Assembly (NCBI RefSeq): GCF_051175315.1 | Contig: NZ_CP195100.1 | Location: 744,001 to 808,000, forward strand | DNA length: 64,000 nt | Reading direction: 5' to 3' | From: Tundrisphaera sp051175315 | Lineage (GTDB): Bacteria > Planctomycetota > Planctomycetia > Isosphaerales > Isosphaeraceae | Shown: piece after piece, positions 42,981 through 51,377 of the stretch | Numbering within the stretch: the first letter of the stretch is position 1 | How the letters are laid out: the number at the start of each line of letters is the position of its first letter | Translations under genes and position numbers: made by a program | Notes under the pieces: generated by a model | Seen by the model: only the letters and a program-made list of their open reading frames with translations | Told to the model about the DNA's origin: nothing | The model's database searches: none

Positions 42981-43135
42981 CGATCGGTCCTTCGGAGGGC
43001 GGAGAGTGCCGGGCCGGACGGCCCCTGGCGCGGTTGGGCGAGTTCGCTTATCATGATCCGATGGCCAGGGGGCGTCCAGTGACCGGCGGGGAAAAGCCCG
43101 CGATCCCCGGGCCCGGTTCGCCGACGGGGGCCTCG

Positions 43136-44515
43136 ATGCGAGGGTCGATCCGCGCCCAGATCCTGGTCCCGCTGATGGCCGTGCAGGTGGTGGCCGTGGC
43201 CGCCACGGCCCTGGTGTCGGCCGGCCTGGCCGCCGACCGCGCCGGGGCGAGGCTCGCCGGGCAGCTCGACGGCGTGATCGGGACGCTGGACCGGCCGAAC
43301 TTCCCGCTCACGGCGACGGTCCTGGCCCGGATGCGCGGGCTGTCGGGGGCCGAGTTCGTGGCCTGCTCCGGGGACGGCCGGGTCCTGGAGTCGACGGTGC
43401 CGGGGCTGGCGACCCTGCCCGAGTCGCTCCGGTCGCTGCCGAGCCGGCCCCGCGTCGACCCCCCCGGCCGCTCGCCCGAGCTGGAGCTGGGCGGCCGGCG
43501 CTACCTGGCGGCCTCGGTCCGGGCGGCCGGCGGGTCGGATCGGCCGTCGCTGCTGGTCCTGTACCCGGCGGACGCCTGGCGACGGGCCCGCTGGGATGCG
43601 GCGCTGCCCCCCCTGGCGATCGGCCTGATCGCCCTGGCCCCGATGGCGGCGGTCACGGGTTGGGTGGCCCACCGGATGGGCGAGCGGCTCCGTTCGGTGC
43701 GCGAGCAGGTCGCGGCGATCGCGGCGGGCGACTTCCGCGAGCTGGACGACGCCGGGCACGGCGACGAGATCCGCGACCTCGTCGGCTCGGTCAACCGGAT
43801 GGCGGCCCAGCTCCGCGAGATGCGCGAGGCGATCCGCCGCACCGAGAGGGCCGGGGTCCTGGCCCAGCTCGGCGCCGGGCTGGCCCACCAGCTCCGCAAC
43901 GCCGCCACCGGCGCCCGGATCGCCGTGCAGCTGCACGCCCGACGCTGCCCGGGGGCCGGCTCCGACCAGAGCCTCGACGTGGCGCTGCGGCAACTCACCC
44001 TGTGCGAGGACCAGGTCAAGGGGCTGCTCGCCCTGGGCCGGCCCGGGCTCAGGGATCGGACGGCCTGCGATGCGGGCACGCTGCTCGGCGATGTGGCCCG
44101 GCTGATCGAGCCGGCGTGCCGCCACGCCCGGGTCGAATTCTCGTGCAGGACCGAAGGCCATCCCACGCTCATGGCCGACGCCGAGGGGGTCCGGTCGGCG
44201 CTCCTGAACCTGGCGCTCAACGCCATCGAGGCGGCCGGGCCCGGGGGGCGTGTCGATCTGGAGGCGAGGGGGGACGATGCTGGCGTCCGGTTTGAGGTGA
44301 TCGACGACGGCCCGGGGCCCCCGCCGGGCCTGGAGTCGACCCTGTTCGAGCCGTTCGTGACCGGCAAGCCCGAGGGGATCGGCCTGGGCCTGGCCCTGGC
44401 CCGGCGGGTGGCGGTCGAGCACGGCGGGAGATTGGCGTGGTCGCGGCCCGATGGCCGGACCCGGTTCTGCCTGCAACTGCCCCGCGACGGCGGCGGGGCC
44501 GAGGGGACATCATGA
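43136..44515 (+). CDS. Sensor histidine kinase
   Basis: Protein of 459 residues from the ATG at 43136, which begins MRGSIRAQILVPLMAV with the first membrane helix; an in-frame ATG at 43061 would add 25 low-complexity residues. A second helix ends near residue 180, followed by HAMP (about 180-235; GDFRELDDAGHGDEIRDLV), the H-box LAHQLRNAATGARI (His near 252) and the ATPase domain with LNLALNAIEAA, DDGPGPP and FVTGKPEGIGLGLALARRV. The region between the helices (about 125 residues) is the sensory part, with no recognised fold. It overlaps the response regulator by four bases (ATGA at 44512-44515). Confidence 0.9.
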   Translation: MRGSIRAQILVPLMAVQVVAVAATALVSAGLAADRAGARLAGQLDGVIGTLDRPNFPLTATVLARMRGLSGAEFVACSGDGRVLESTVPGLATLPESLRSLPSRPRVDPPGRSPELELGGRRYLAASVRAAGGSDRPSLLVLYPADAWRRARWDAALPPLAIGLIALAPMAAVTGWVAHRMGERLRSVREQVAAIAAGDFRELDDAGHGDEIRDLVGSVNRMAAQLREMREAIRRTERAGVLAQLGAGLAHQLRNAATGARIAVQLHARRCPGAGSDQSLDVALRQLTLCEDQVKGLLALGRPGLRDRTACDAGTLLGDVARLIEPACRHARVEFSCRTEGHPTLMADAEGVRSALLNLALNAIEAAGPGGRVDLEARGDDAGVRFEVIDDGPGPPPGLESTLFEPFVTGKPEGIGLGLALARRVAVEHGGRLAWSRPDGRTRFCLQLPRDGGGAEGTS

Positions 44516-45903
44516 GTCGGATCCTGGTGGTGGACGACGAGGAGGGCATCTGCTGGGCGTTCCGCGAGTTCCTCGGCGACGAGGGGCATCGGGTGGAGGC
44601 GGTCGCCTCGGCCGAGGAGGCGCTCCGGATCGCCGGCGAGTTCCGCCCCGACGCCGTGATGCTGGATGTCCGGCTGCCGGGGATGGACGGGATCGCCGCC
44701 CTGCCCCGGCTCCGCGACCGGGCCGGGGGGCCGCCGGTGGTGGTGATGACCGCCTTCGGCGACCTGGACACGGCGGTCCGCGCCGTGGAGGCCGGGGCGT
44801 TCGACTACCTGATCAAGCCGTTCGACCTGGACCAGGCGTCGGCCATGGTCCGCCGGGCGCTGGAGGCGGGCGGGCGCGTCGACCCTCCCGGCGAGGTCGC
44901 CCCGGCCGCCGATCCGGGGGACGTGCCGATCGGGGCCTCCGCGCCGATGCAGGCGTTGTTCCGGCGGATCGCGATGGTCGCGGCGACCGACGTGCCGGTG
45001 CTGATCACCGGCGAGAGCGGGACGGGCAAGGAACTGGTGGCGCGGGCCCTGCACCGCTACGGGGCCCGCCGCGACGGCCCGTTCGTCCCGGTCTGCCTGC
45101 CGGCGCTGAGCCCGAGCCTGGTCGAGGCCGAGCTGTTCGGACACGCCAAGGGGTCGTTCACCGGGGCGGCCCAGGACCGCAAGGGGGTGTTCGAGCTGGC
45201 CCACGGCGGGACGGTTTTGCTGGATGAGATCGGCGACGCCCCCCTGTCGCTCCAGGTCAAGCTCCTCCGCGCGATCGAGAACCGCGAGGTCGCGCCGGTC
45301 GGCGACGGCCGGGCCCGGCCGGTGGACATCCGGGTGCTGGCCGCCACCAACCGGTCCCTGCCCGACCTGGTGGCGGCGGGCTCGTTCCGCGAGGACCTGT
45401 ACTTCCGCCTCGCCGCGTTCCCGATCCACGTCCCGGCCCTGCGGGAGCGGGTGGACGACATCCCGGCCCTGGCCGCCCACTTCCTGGCACGCTGCCGGGG
45501 GGCCGCGGCCTCGGCCTCCGGGCTGGGCGACGACGTGGTCGCGGCGCTCAAGGCCCGCCCCTGGCCGGGCAACGTCCGCGAATTGCGGAACGCCGTGGAG
45601 CACGCCGCGATCATGGCCCGCGGCGGGCCGATCCGACCGGAACACCTCCCGGCGGCCTCGGCATCATCGATGACGGCCCGGCCGCCCGCCTCGGACCTGG
45701 CCGGGGTCGTCGCCGCCTGGGCCGCCCAGGAGGCGGGCCGGACCGACGCCGACCTCCATGCCCGATTCCTCGAAGTCGCCGAGCCCCCACTCATCCGCGC
45801 CGCGCTCGACCGGAGCGGGGGCAACCGCGCGGCCGCCGCCCAGAGGCTGGGGATCGACCGGGCCACGCTCCGCCAGAAGATGAAGCGTTATGGCATGGGC
45901 TGA
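44512..45903 (+). CDS. Sigma-54-dependent response regulator (NtrC family)
   Basis: Protein of 463 residues. Receiver domain residues 1-120 with D8, D9 and phospho-acceptor D52 (DAVMLDVRL). The AAA+ domain has Walker A GESGTGKE near 166-173 and GSFTGA near 215-220, the sigma-54 contact loop (Ser in place of Ala in GAFTGA). The C-terminal helix-turn-helix is Fis-like (GGNRAAAAQRLGIDRATLRQKMKRYGM). It overlaps the histidine kinase gene and is its likely partner. It would activate sigma-54 promoters; no target is proven. A strong terminator-like hairpin follows at 45913-45943. Confidence 0.94.
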   Translation: MSRILVVDDEEGICWAFREFLGDEGHRVEAVASAEEALRIAGEFRPDAVMLDVRLPGMDGIAALPRLRDRAGGPPVVVMTAFGDLDTAVRAVEAGAFDYLIKPFDLDQASAMVRRALEAGGRVDPPGEVAPAADPGDVPIGASAPMQALFRRIAMVAATDVPVLITGESGTGKELVARALHRYGARRDGPFVPVCLPALSPSLVEAELFGHAKGSFTGAAQDRKGVFELAHGGTVLLDEIGDAPLSLQVKLLRAIENREVAPVGDGRARPVDIRVLAATNRSLPDLVAAGSFREDLYFRLAAFPIHVPALRERVDDIPALAAHFLARCRGAAASASGLGDDVVAALKARPWPGNVRELRNAVEHAAIMARGGPIRPEHLPAASASSMTARPPASDLAGVVAAWAAQEAGRTDADLHARFLEVAEPPLIRAALDRSGGNRAAAAQRLGIDRATLRQKMKRYGMG

Positions 45904-45912
45904 CGTTCCAGG

Positions 45913-45943
45913 CCCCGGGCGGCGATCACCGCCCGGGGATTTT
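45913..45943 (+). terminator. Intrinsic terminator after the response regulator
   Basis: CCCCGGGCGG at 45913-45922 pairs perfectly with CCGCCCGGGG at 45929-45938 around a 6-nt loop, followed by ATTTT at 45939-45943. It starts 10 bp after the stop. Confidence 0.8.
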
Positions 45944-45952
45944 GGGCGCTCG

Positions 45953-47074
45953 TCAGTAGGTCCGTCCGATCTTGCCGACGATCGCCCTTTTGAGTTCGAG
46001 CGGGTCGAGGGCGCCGGTCTTGCGGTAGATCACCTCGCCGCCGGGGGCGATCACGAGGGTGTGGGGCACGGGGCCGGGCCACTCCTTGTCGACGATGTCG
46101 GCGAACTTGTCGCGGTCGGCGACCTGGACGATCCGATTCAGGCCCGAGACGTGGTTGTCGGTCAGCACTTTGAGGGCGTCGTCCTTCTTGGCGGGGTCGT
46201 CCAGGCTCAGCGTGGCGACCCGCAGGCCCCGGCCCCGGTACATCCGCTGGATCTCCACCAACGCGGGAAGCTCCTGGATGCACGGGCCGCACCAGGTGGC
46301 CCACAGGTTCAGGACCAGCAGTCCCTTGGTGTCGTTCTTGACCAGGGCGGCGGCGCCGGCCTCGTCGATCGTTTCCAGGGTGACGGGCTCGGCGTCCCAC
46401 TTCGCCAGGGACTCCTTGGCCGCGTCGCGCTTGTCGGCCCACTTGGTGGAGCAGCCCCGGACGCGGGTCTTCTCGACCGGGACCGGCTTGCCGGCCAGCA
46501 GGGCGTCGATGGCGTCGATCGCCTCGTGCGACTTGACCGGCTTGACCTCCTGGTCGTCGAACCGGCCGTTGTAGCGGAGCTTCCGCTCGGCGTCGAAAAT
46601 GAATACGTGAGGCGTCGCCAGCGCCCCGTACTCGAACGATGCCTTCTGGGTCTCGCCGTCGTAGACGTAAGGGTAGTTGTAGTGGGCATCCCGGGCCCGG
46701 ATCTTCATGGACTCAAAGGTGTCGTCCAGGTCGGTATATCCCAGCTCGTCGAGCCGGACCGCCGTGGCGTCGTTGGGGCAGATCGCCATCAGGGCGACGC
46801 CCTTGTCCTTGTAGTCCTCGACCAGCTTCGCCACGCGGGCCTCGTACGCCTGGGCGGTCGGGCAGTGGTTGCAGGTGAAGTAGACCACCAGGACCTTCGC
46901 CGAGGCGAAATCCTTGAGGCTGTACGTCTTCCCGTCCACGCCGGGCAGGCTGAAGTCGGGGGCCGGCGACCCGATGGCCAGGGTCTTCAGGCCGGGCGGA
47001 TCGGCCAGGGCCATCCCCGGCACCAGGGCCGGCGCGAGGGCGGCGATCAACAGGGCGAAGCAGGCTCGGCGCAT
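45953..47074 (-). CDS. Exported double thioredoxin-like protein
   Basis: Protein of 373 residues with a signal peptide (ACFALLIAALAPALVPGMALA). Residues about 38-190 form an AhpC/TSA-type thioredoxin-like domain in which the active-site stretch is VVYFTCNHCPTAQAYE (CxxC as CNHC). Residues about 225-370 form a second, TlpA-like domain with NLWATWCGPCIQELP. The ATG at 47074 is chosen because GGAG lies nine bases upstream; an ATG at 47080 is also in frame. It would work in the periplasm on disulfides, with both modules possibly relaying. It converges on the response regulator. Confidence 0.87.
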   Translation of the reverse strand: MRRACFALLIAALAPALVPGMALADPPGLKTLAIGSPAPDFSLPGVDGKTYSLKDFASAKVLVVYFTCNHCPTAQAYEARVAKLVEDYKDKGVALMAICPNDATAVRLDELGYTDLDDTFESMKIRARDAHYNYPYVYDGETQKASFEYGALATPHVFIFDAERKLRYNGRFDDQEVKPVKSHEAIDAIDALLAGKPVPVEKTRVRGCSTKWADKRDAAKESLAKWDAEPVTLETIDEAGAAALVKNDTKGLLVLNLWATWCGPCIQELPALVEIQRMYRGRGLRVATLSLDDPAKKDDALKVLTDNHVSGLNRIVQVADRDKFADIVDKEWPGPVPHTLVIAPGGEVIYRKTGALDPLELKRAIVGKIGRTY

Positions 47075-47221
47075 CGGCATGGGCTCCGATCGAGTGCGGC
47101 GGTCGAAGGTGAGGGGGCGATACCCGGTAGTGTCCCAGGAGCCATCCCTCACGCCAACCCGCCAGTCCCCGCCGGGAGGCCGATTGCCATCCAGGACGGG
47201 GCCCGCCGCGACGGCTCTGTG

Positions 47222-48073
47222 TCAGGGGAGGGAGAGCCGCTCAATCCTCTCGATCTCGGCGGGATCCAGGCGGAAATCGAAGGCGTCGAGGTCGGCCCGC
47301 ATGTGGTCCGAGTTGGTCGTGCCCGTCAGCGGAATCATGCCGACGTCGAGGGCGAACCGGAAGATGACCTGGGCGGGGGTCCGTCCGTGGCGGGCGGCGA
47401 TCCGCCTCAGGTCGGCGTGGGCCAGCTCGTCGCGGTTCGCGGTGAGCAGGGAGAACCCCTGGTAGGCCATCCCGTTCGCGGAGCAATAGGCGCGGACGTC
47501 GCGATCCCAGCCCTGGTTGGCGTAGCAGCGATTCTGGACGAACCGGGGCCGGACGCGCGCCCCCTGGCAGAGGGCGTCCAGCTGTTCCAGGCTCACGTTG
47601 CTGACGCCGAGCAGGCGGGCGCGGCCGCTGTCGTGGATCGCCTCCATCGCCCGCCAGGCCTCCCGGTCGTCCGGGCCCAGGCCGATCCGCAGGGTCGGGC
47701 CGTGGAGCACGTAGGAATCGACCACGCCGGTGCCGAGGTGGTCGAGCGAGCTGGCGAACGACTGCTCGACCTGGGCGGCCACGGGCGCGGCGGGGTCGTA
47801 GGGCAGGCGGTGATCCTGCCCCGGGCGGAAGGTGAACTTGGTCTGGAGGAACAGATCATCCCGGCTCACGAGCCCGGCCGCGATGGCGGCCGCGACGGCC
47901 CGGCCCACCCCGGCCTCGTGGTAGTGGCGGCGCTGGTTGGCCGTGTCGATGCCCCGGAAGCCCGCGCGCAGGGCGAGGTCCGTCAGCCTCTGCGTCTCCT
48001 CCTCCTTCCAGGCGGTGCCGTAGAGGAAGCGGGGCACCCGGACGCCATCGATCAGCAGGGTCGGCTCGGGCAT
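47222..48073 (-). CDS. Aldo/keto reductase
   Basis: Protein of 283 residues, a cytoplasmic NADPH-dependent aldo/keto reductase. The catalytic tetrad is visible: Asp in FRGIDTANQ, Tyr in RRHYHEAGVG, Lys in LQTKFT and His in SYVLHGP. No signal peptide is present, in contrast to the exported AKR at 54890. The C-terminal cofactor motif is PLTGTTNSDHMRADL. The substrate is unknown. A single gene with its own start at 48073 and no close neighbour. Confidence 0.9.
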   Translation of the reverse strand: MPEPTLLIDGVRVPRFLYGTAWKEEETQRLTDLALRAGFRGIDTANQRRHYHEAGVGRAVAAAIAAGLVSRDDLFLQTKFTFRPGQDHRLPYDPAAPVAAQVEQSFASSLDHLGTGVVDSYVLHGPTLRIGLGPDDREAWRAMEAIHDSGRARLLGVSNVSLEQLDALCQGARVRPRFVQNRCYANQGWDRDVRAYCSANGMAYQGFSLLTANRDELAHADLRRIAARHGRTPAQVIFRFALDVGMIPLTGTTNSDHMRADLDAFDFRLDPAEIERIERLSLP

Positions 48074-48158
48074 CGGCTCCTCCGGTCGGGCCAGGGATGG
48101 GACCGCGAGAGATCCGGGGCATTTCTCGTACCGGCCGCCGCCTCCGGGCCGTCCGCGA

Positions 48159-49070
48159 TCAGAAGACCTTGCTATAGGGCTGCGCGACCGAAGGCGCCGG
48201 GGGGCGCTTCGTGCCGAGGATCTCGCAGGCGGAGGCGCGGATCGTCGCGGCGATCGCCCCGGTCGGCAGGTCGTTGCAGTCCAGCCCGAACGGGTCCTCG
48301 ATCTCCTCGGCCATCAGTTCCAGGCCCAGCAGGGCGAAGACGATCATCATCACCAGGGGGATGGCCAGGTAGCCATACTCGGGGACCAGCCCGACCGGCA
48401 GGATGGCGGCATACGCGAGGATGAACAACTTGATGAACACGCTGTAGGAGAACGGGATCGGCGTCTTGCGGATCCGCTCGCACGCCCCGGCGACGTCGAG
48501 CAGGGCTTGGGTGTGCGGCTTCGTGGCCAGGAGGTCGAACCCGTCGATCACGCCGTCCCGGCGCAGCTCCTGGATCCGCACCACGATCGCGCGGGACAGG
48601 AGCGAGGGGGCATGGCCGGGCGGGTCGTCGGGCCCGCCCAGCATCGCCAGGGCGGCCGGGTCCACGTCGTTGCGGAGGTGGCCGCTCAGCGCCAGGGCGA
48701 AGTCGGCGATGAGATGGGCGAACGCCTCGCGGCCCGCGCCGTCCTCGGGCGGGAGGAGGGCGTCGATCTGGATGGCCAGGTTCCGCGAGTGGTTGACCAG
48801 CATCCCCCACAGCTTCCGGCCCTCCCACCAGCGGTCATAGGCCGAGTTCGTGCGGAAGGCGAGCACGATGCTCAGGATCACACCCAGCAGGGAGAAGGTC
48901 CCCGAGATCGCCCGGTGCCCCTCCAGGTCGAGGCGCATGATCGCCACGCTCAGGCCGATCGAATAGAGGCCGACGAGCGCGACGGCGCGGATGACCCGCC
49001 GGAGTGTCCAACTCGTGCCCAGGTGCCGGAGGTCGCGGAGCCAGTGGCGGTTCGGATCATACTGGATCAT
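48159..49070 (-). CDS. Bestrophin-like membrane protein
   Basis: Protein of 303 residues of the bacterial bestrophin family, predicted pentameric ion channels. Typical parts are SLLGVILSIVLAFRTNSAYDRWWEGRKLWG near residues 58-87 and PFSYSVFIKLFILAYAAILPVGLV followed by EEIEDPFGLDCNDLP, the conserved late motif. Four hydrophobic segments are evident. The ATG at 49070 begins MIQYDPNRHWL, a normal family start. The gene runs away from hsp20 and the intervening 349 bp holds several dyads. Confidence 0.9.
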   Translation of the reverse strand: MIQYDPNRHWLRDLRHLGTSWTLRRVIRAVALVGLYSIGLSVAIMRLDLEGHRAISGTFSLLGVILSIVLAFRTNSAYDRWWEGRKLWGMLVNHSRNLAIQIDALLPPEDGAGREAFAHLIADFALALSGHLRNDVDPAALAMLGGPDDPPGHAPSLLSRAIVVRIQELRRDGVIDGFDLLATKPHTQALLDVAGACERIRKTPIPFSYSVFIKLFILAYAAILPVGLVPEYGYLAIPLVMMIVFALLGLELMAEEIEDPFGLDCNDLPTGAIAATIRASACEILGTKRPPAPSVAQPYSKVF

Positions 49071-49150
49071 CGGCGCGGCCCCCCTGAAATGGCACCGACT
49101 TTACCGTCGGCATGGCGGGACGCAATGGCACCCATGCCGTCCCGGTGATG

Positions 49151-49203
49151 ACTGCCAATCAGGCAGGTCGGCATGTCGTGGATCGTGTCGCCAAATTGGC
49201 AGT
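49151..49203. promoter_or_regulatory. Candidate operator: long-range inverted repeat ACTGCCAAT / ATTGGCAGT
   Basis: ACTGCCAAT at 49151-49159 is exactly complementary to ATTGGCAGT at 49195-49203. Each arm also belongs to its own local dyad: CTGCC-N5-GGCAG at 49152-49166 and GCCAA-A-TTGGC at 49190-49200. The set lies about 80-130 bp upstream of the sigma-54-like promoter, where activator sites are usual. Confidence 0.4.
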
Positions 49204-49280
49204 AGGCCGCAAAGGTGACGCATCCGGGTTTTCGAGTCAAATCCTTATGGGGTAGGGACTTGCCGGTGGGCTGGATTCAT

Positions 49281-49296
49281 TGGCACGGTTTTTGAA
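49281..49296 (+). promoter_or_regulatory. Candidate sigma-54 promoter for hsp20
   Basis: TGGCAC at 49281-49286, five bases, then TTGAA at 49292-49296. The spacing between the GG of the -24 box and the G of the -12 box is the required 10 bp. The -12 GC is GA here, which weakens the match. Confidence 0.45.
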
Positions 49297-49419
49297 TTTC
49301 TTCTGTGCGGGAGCGACAGGATGGTCGGAGTTCGACGGGCACCGACCCGCCGGTCGCTTCGATTATGAGTAATTTCCCTTTCATTGGTTGCCCGCGAACT
49401 ATTGAGAGAGAGGTTCCCC

Positions 49420-49836
49420 ATGGTCCCTGCTACCCGCAATCACACCGCCTGGGTGCCGACCAACCGGATGGATGCGCTGTTCAACCACGTCCTCGGCGGC
49501 GAGGCCCTCGCGGGCCAGGCCCGGGCCCCATTGGCGATGTGGGAGGACGACGATCACGTCTGGGTCGAGGCCGAGATGCCCGGCGTGAAGGATGAAGATG
49601 TCGATATCACCATCCACAAGGACTTGCTGACCATCACGGCGGTCCGCAAGCCCGAGGAAGGCCGCCGCTATCTCTACAATGGCCGGTCTTACGGCCGATT
49701 CGAGCGGACCATCAACCTGCCGGAGGCGGTGAACCCCGAGACCGTGCAGGCCTCGCTCGAAGCCGGCGTGCTCCGCATCGAGATGCCCAAGAGCCCCGAG
49801 TCCAAGCCCCGGAAGATCTCGCTGAAGACGAGCTGA
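49420..49836 (+). CDS. Small heat-shock protein of the Hsp20 / alpha-crystallin family
   Basis: Protein of 138 residues with an alpha-crystallin domain (about 35-125): WVEAEMPGVKDEDVDITIHKDLLTI and the conserved A-x-x-x-GVLRI-x-MPK near the end (SLEAGVLRIEMPKSPE). It is an ATP-independent holdase chaperone. The ATG at 49420 has GAGAGAGAGG at 49404-49413; an in-frame TTG at 49384 has no such site. It is preceded by the sigma-54-type candidate and followed by a hairpin at 49874-49902. Confidence 0.93.
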   Translation: MVPATRNHTAWVPTNRMDALFNHVLGGEALAGQARAPLAMWEDDDHVWVEAEMPGVKDEDVDITIHKDLLTITAVRKPEEGRRYLYNGRSYGRFERTINLPEAVNPETVQASLEAGVLRIEMPKSPESKPRKISLKTS

Positions 49837-49873
49837 TCCGAGAGCGACGCGACGTTTCGACGATCTCACGGCT

Positions 49874-49902
49874 GCCGGCCCGGCGTGCTCACGCCGGCCG
49901 GC
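49874..49902 (+). terminator. Strong hairpin after hsp20, weak intrinsic terminator candidate
   Basis: GCCGG-C-CCGGCGTG at 49874-49887 pairs with CACGCCGG-CCGGC at 49890-49902 around a 2-nt loop, with one bulged C. The T tract is poor (CGTCGTTTC), so termination is uncertain. The hairpin contains the GTG at 49885 used as the methyltransferase start. Confidence 0.4.
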
Positions 49903-50607
49903 CGCGTCGTTTCAGGGCCCGAACACGAGGTGCGCTTGGGCCGGACCAACGTGCTGGAAACGCCGGGCGGGCCCGTCCCGCTGCTGGACTATCGCCTGAC
50001 CCAGGGCGGACGCGCCTGGACGGTCGCGCACGCCGGCGTCTCGCTGAGCTTCGGCGACGAGCAGCAGGCCATCACCCGGAAGGAAGGCGGGGTCCCCTAC
50101 GGGGTCAACCTCTGGCCGTCGGCCATCGGCCTCGCCCACGAGATCGCCTCCCGGGAATCCGACTTCCGGGGCCGGAGCGTCCTGGAACTGGGCGCAGGCA
50201 CTGGTCTGCCCGGCATCGTCGCCGCCTCCCTCGGGGCCTTCGTGGTCCAGACCGACCACGAAGGCGGGGTGCTCGATCTCTGCCGCCGCAACGGCGAGCG
50301 GAACGGCGTCGCCATCGAGCATCGCCGGGCGGACTGGACACGCTGGGACGACGCCCGGCGCTATGACTGGGTCATCGGGGCCGACATCCTCTACGTCGAG
50401 GAGTTCCATCCCCAACTCCGGCGGATCTTCGAGGCGAATGCCGGGGGGCGGGTGCTGCTCGCCGACCCGTTCCGGAAGATGAGCCTCCGCCTGCTGGAAG
50501 CTCTGGAATCCGAGGGGTGGGGGATCACCGTCTCCCAGTGGGACGTCGGAGAAACCCTCATCCCCCGGCCCATCGGCGTCTTCGAGCTGCGGCCACCCCG
50601 GGGCTGA
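49885..50607 (+). CDS. SAM-dependent methyltransferase, METTL21-like
   Basis: Protein of up to 240 residues in the Methyltransf_16 family, which includes protein-lysine methyltransferases. The SAM motif I is VLELGAGTGLPGIVAA, followed by VVQTDHEG and the post-motif GADILYVEEF. The front WPSAIGLAHEI is typical. The GTG at 49885 falls inside a strong hairpin and has no ribosome site; the in-frame GTG at 49930 (V16) may be the true start. It lies 48 bp after hsp20 on the same strand. A chaperone-methylating role would be attractive given hsp20, but is unsupported. Confidence 0.75.
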   Translation: MLTPAGRVVSGPEHEVRLGRTNVLETPGGPVPLLDYRLTQGGRAWTVAHAGVSLSFGDEQQAITRKEGGVPYGVNLWPSAIGLAHEIASRESDFRGRSVLELGAGTGLPGIVAASLGAFVVQTDHEGGVLDLCRRNGERNGVAIEHRRADWTRWDDARRYDWVIGADILYVEEFHPQLRRIFEANAGGRVLLADPFRKMSLRLLEALESEGWGITVSQWDVGETLIPRPIGVFELRPPRG

Positions 50608-50726
50608 CAAGGGGCCGGCGGCCGAGAATCGCTTCAAGATCGCGCTTGCGGATCGCCGAACATACGGACACAATCCTGTGTGCTTTTGTTCAGGTGTCTC
50701 GGCTGGTGTCCAAGGAGGCTGTTTCC

Positions 50727-51302
50727 ATGCGTCGATCGATGCTCGCCCTCGGCCTGCTGTTCCTCGGTTCAGCCGCGTTCGCCCAGGATCGCGTGGCCGC
50801 CCCGGCCCCGGGCCAGGAGATGCCCATGCCCAAACCCGGCCCGGAGCACGAAGTCCTCCGCAAGGATGTGGGCGTCTGGGATGCCACCATCGAACTGACG
50901 ATGGAGCCGGGCGGGAAGCCGGAAGTCACCCGGGGGACGGCGACGAACACCATGGTCGGCGGCTTCTGGCTGGTCGAGGACTTCCAAGGGGAGATGTTCG
51001 GCAAGCCCTTCCACGGCCACAGCATCACCGGGTGGGATGCTTCCCGGAAGAAGTATGTCGGCACCTGGGTGGACTCGATGTCCCCGGGCTTCTCGGCGGT
51101 CGTGGGGACGGTCGACCCCAAGACCCACGCGATGCACGCGACGGTCGAGGGCCCGAGCCCGCAGGGAGGCGCCATGAAGATGCGGTCGACCACCGAGTGG
51201 AAGGGGGATGGCACGCGCGTCTTCACCATGTTCTCGCCCGAGGGCCAGGGCGAAGAATTCGCGATGATGAAGATCACCTACAAGCGACGCGCCGCGAAGT
51301 GA
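50727..51302 (+). CDS. Exported DUF1579-family protein
   Basis: Protein of 191 residues with a signal peptide (ALGLLFLGSAAFA) and a single domain recognised by the strings HEVLRKDVGVWDATIELTMEPGG and GFWLVEDFQGEMFGKPFHG, then GWDASRKKYVGTWVDSM, as in DUF1579. AGGAGG lies nine bases before the ATG at 50727. No membrane segment besides the signal. Function unknown. A terminator-like hairpin lies between this gene and the convergent BON gene. Confidence 0.83.
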   Translation: MRRSMLALGLLFLGSAAFAQDRVAAPAPGQEMPMPKPGPEHEVLRKDVGVWDATIELTMEPGGKPEVTRGTATNTMVGGFWLVEDFQGEMFGKPFHGHSITGWDASRKKYVGTWVDSMSPGFSAVVGTVDPKTHAMHATVEGPSPQGGAMKMRSTTEWKGDGTRVFTMFSPEGQGEEFAMMKITYKRRAAK

Positions 51303-51315
51303 CCGCCGATCGCAC

Positions 51316-51357
51316 GAAAAAGGCCGCCGGTCATCCGAGTGAGGATGCCCGGCGGCC
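51316..51357 (-). terminator. Intrinsic terminator for the BON-domain gene
   Basis: Read on the minus strand, GGCCGCCGG (51349-51357 complement) pairs with 51322-51330, with ATCC/GGAT pairing inside, followed by a T tract (AAAAA at 51317-51321 on the plus strand). It is about 20 bp beyond the stop of the BON gene. Confidence 0.75.
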
Positions 51358-51377
51358 CGGTGATTCCTGCCTGCGGA

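Larger units (their letters stand above)
49071..49419. other. 349-bp divergent regulatory region before hsp20
   Basis: No gene is evident. On the plus strand there are inverted repeats (49151-49166 and 49190-49203) and a sigma-54-type promoter candidate (49281-49296) ahead of hsp20. The bestrophin gene is divergent and its promoter must also lie here, but I see no clear boxes for it. Confidence 0.45.

Noticed and set aside
38925..43082. A 1385-codon plus-strand frame opposite the Gfo/Idh and heme genes
   Set aside because: It is the antisense shadow of two genes with strong motifs (Rossmann GxGxxG, CFSCH). The product is low complexity.
49090..49110. Second sigma-54-like string (TGGCACCGACTTTACC)
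   Set aside because: The -12 box lacks the TTGC/TTGA core and spacing; the string at 49281 is much better.
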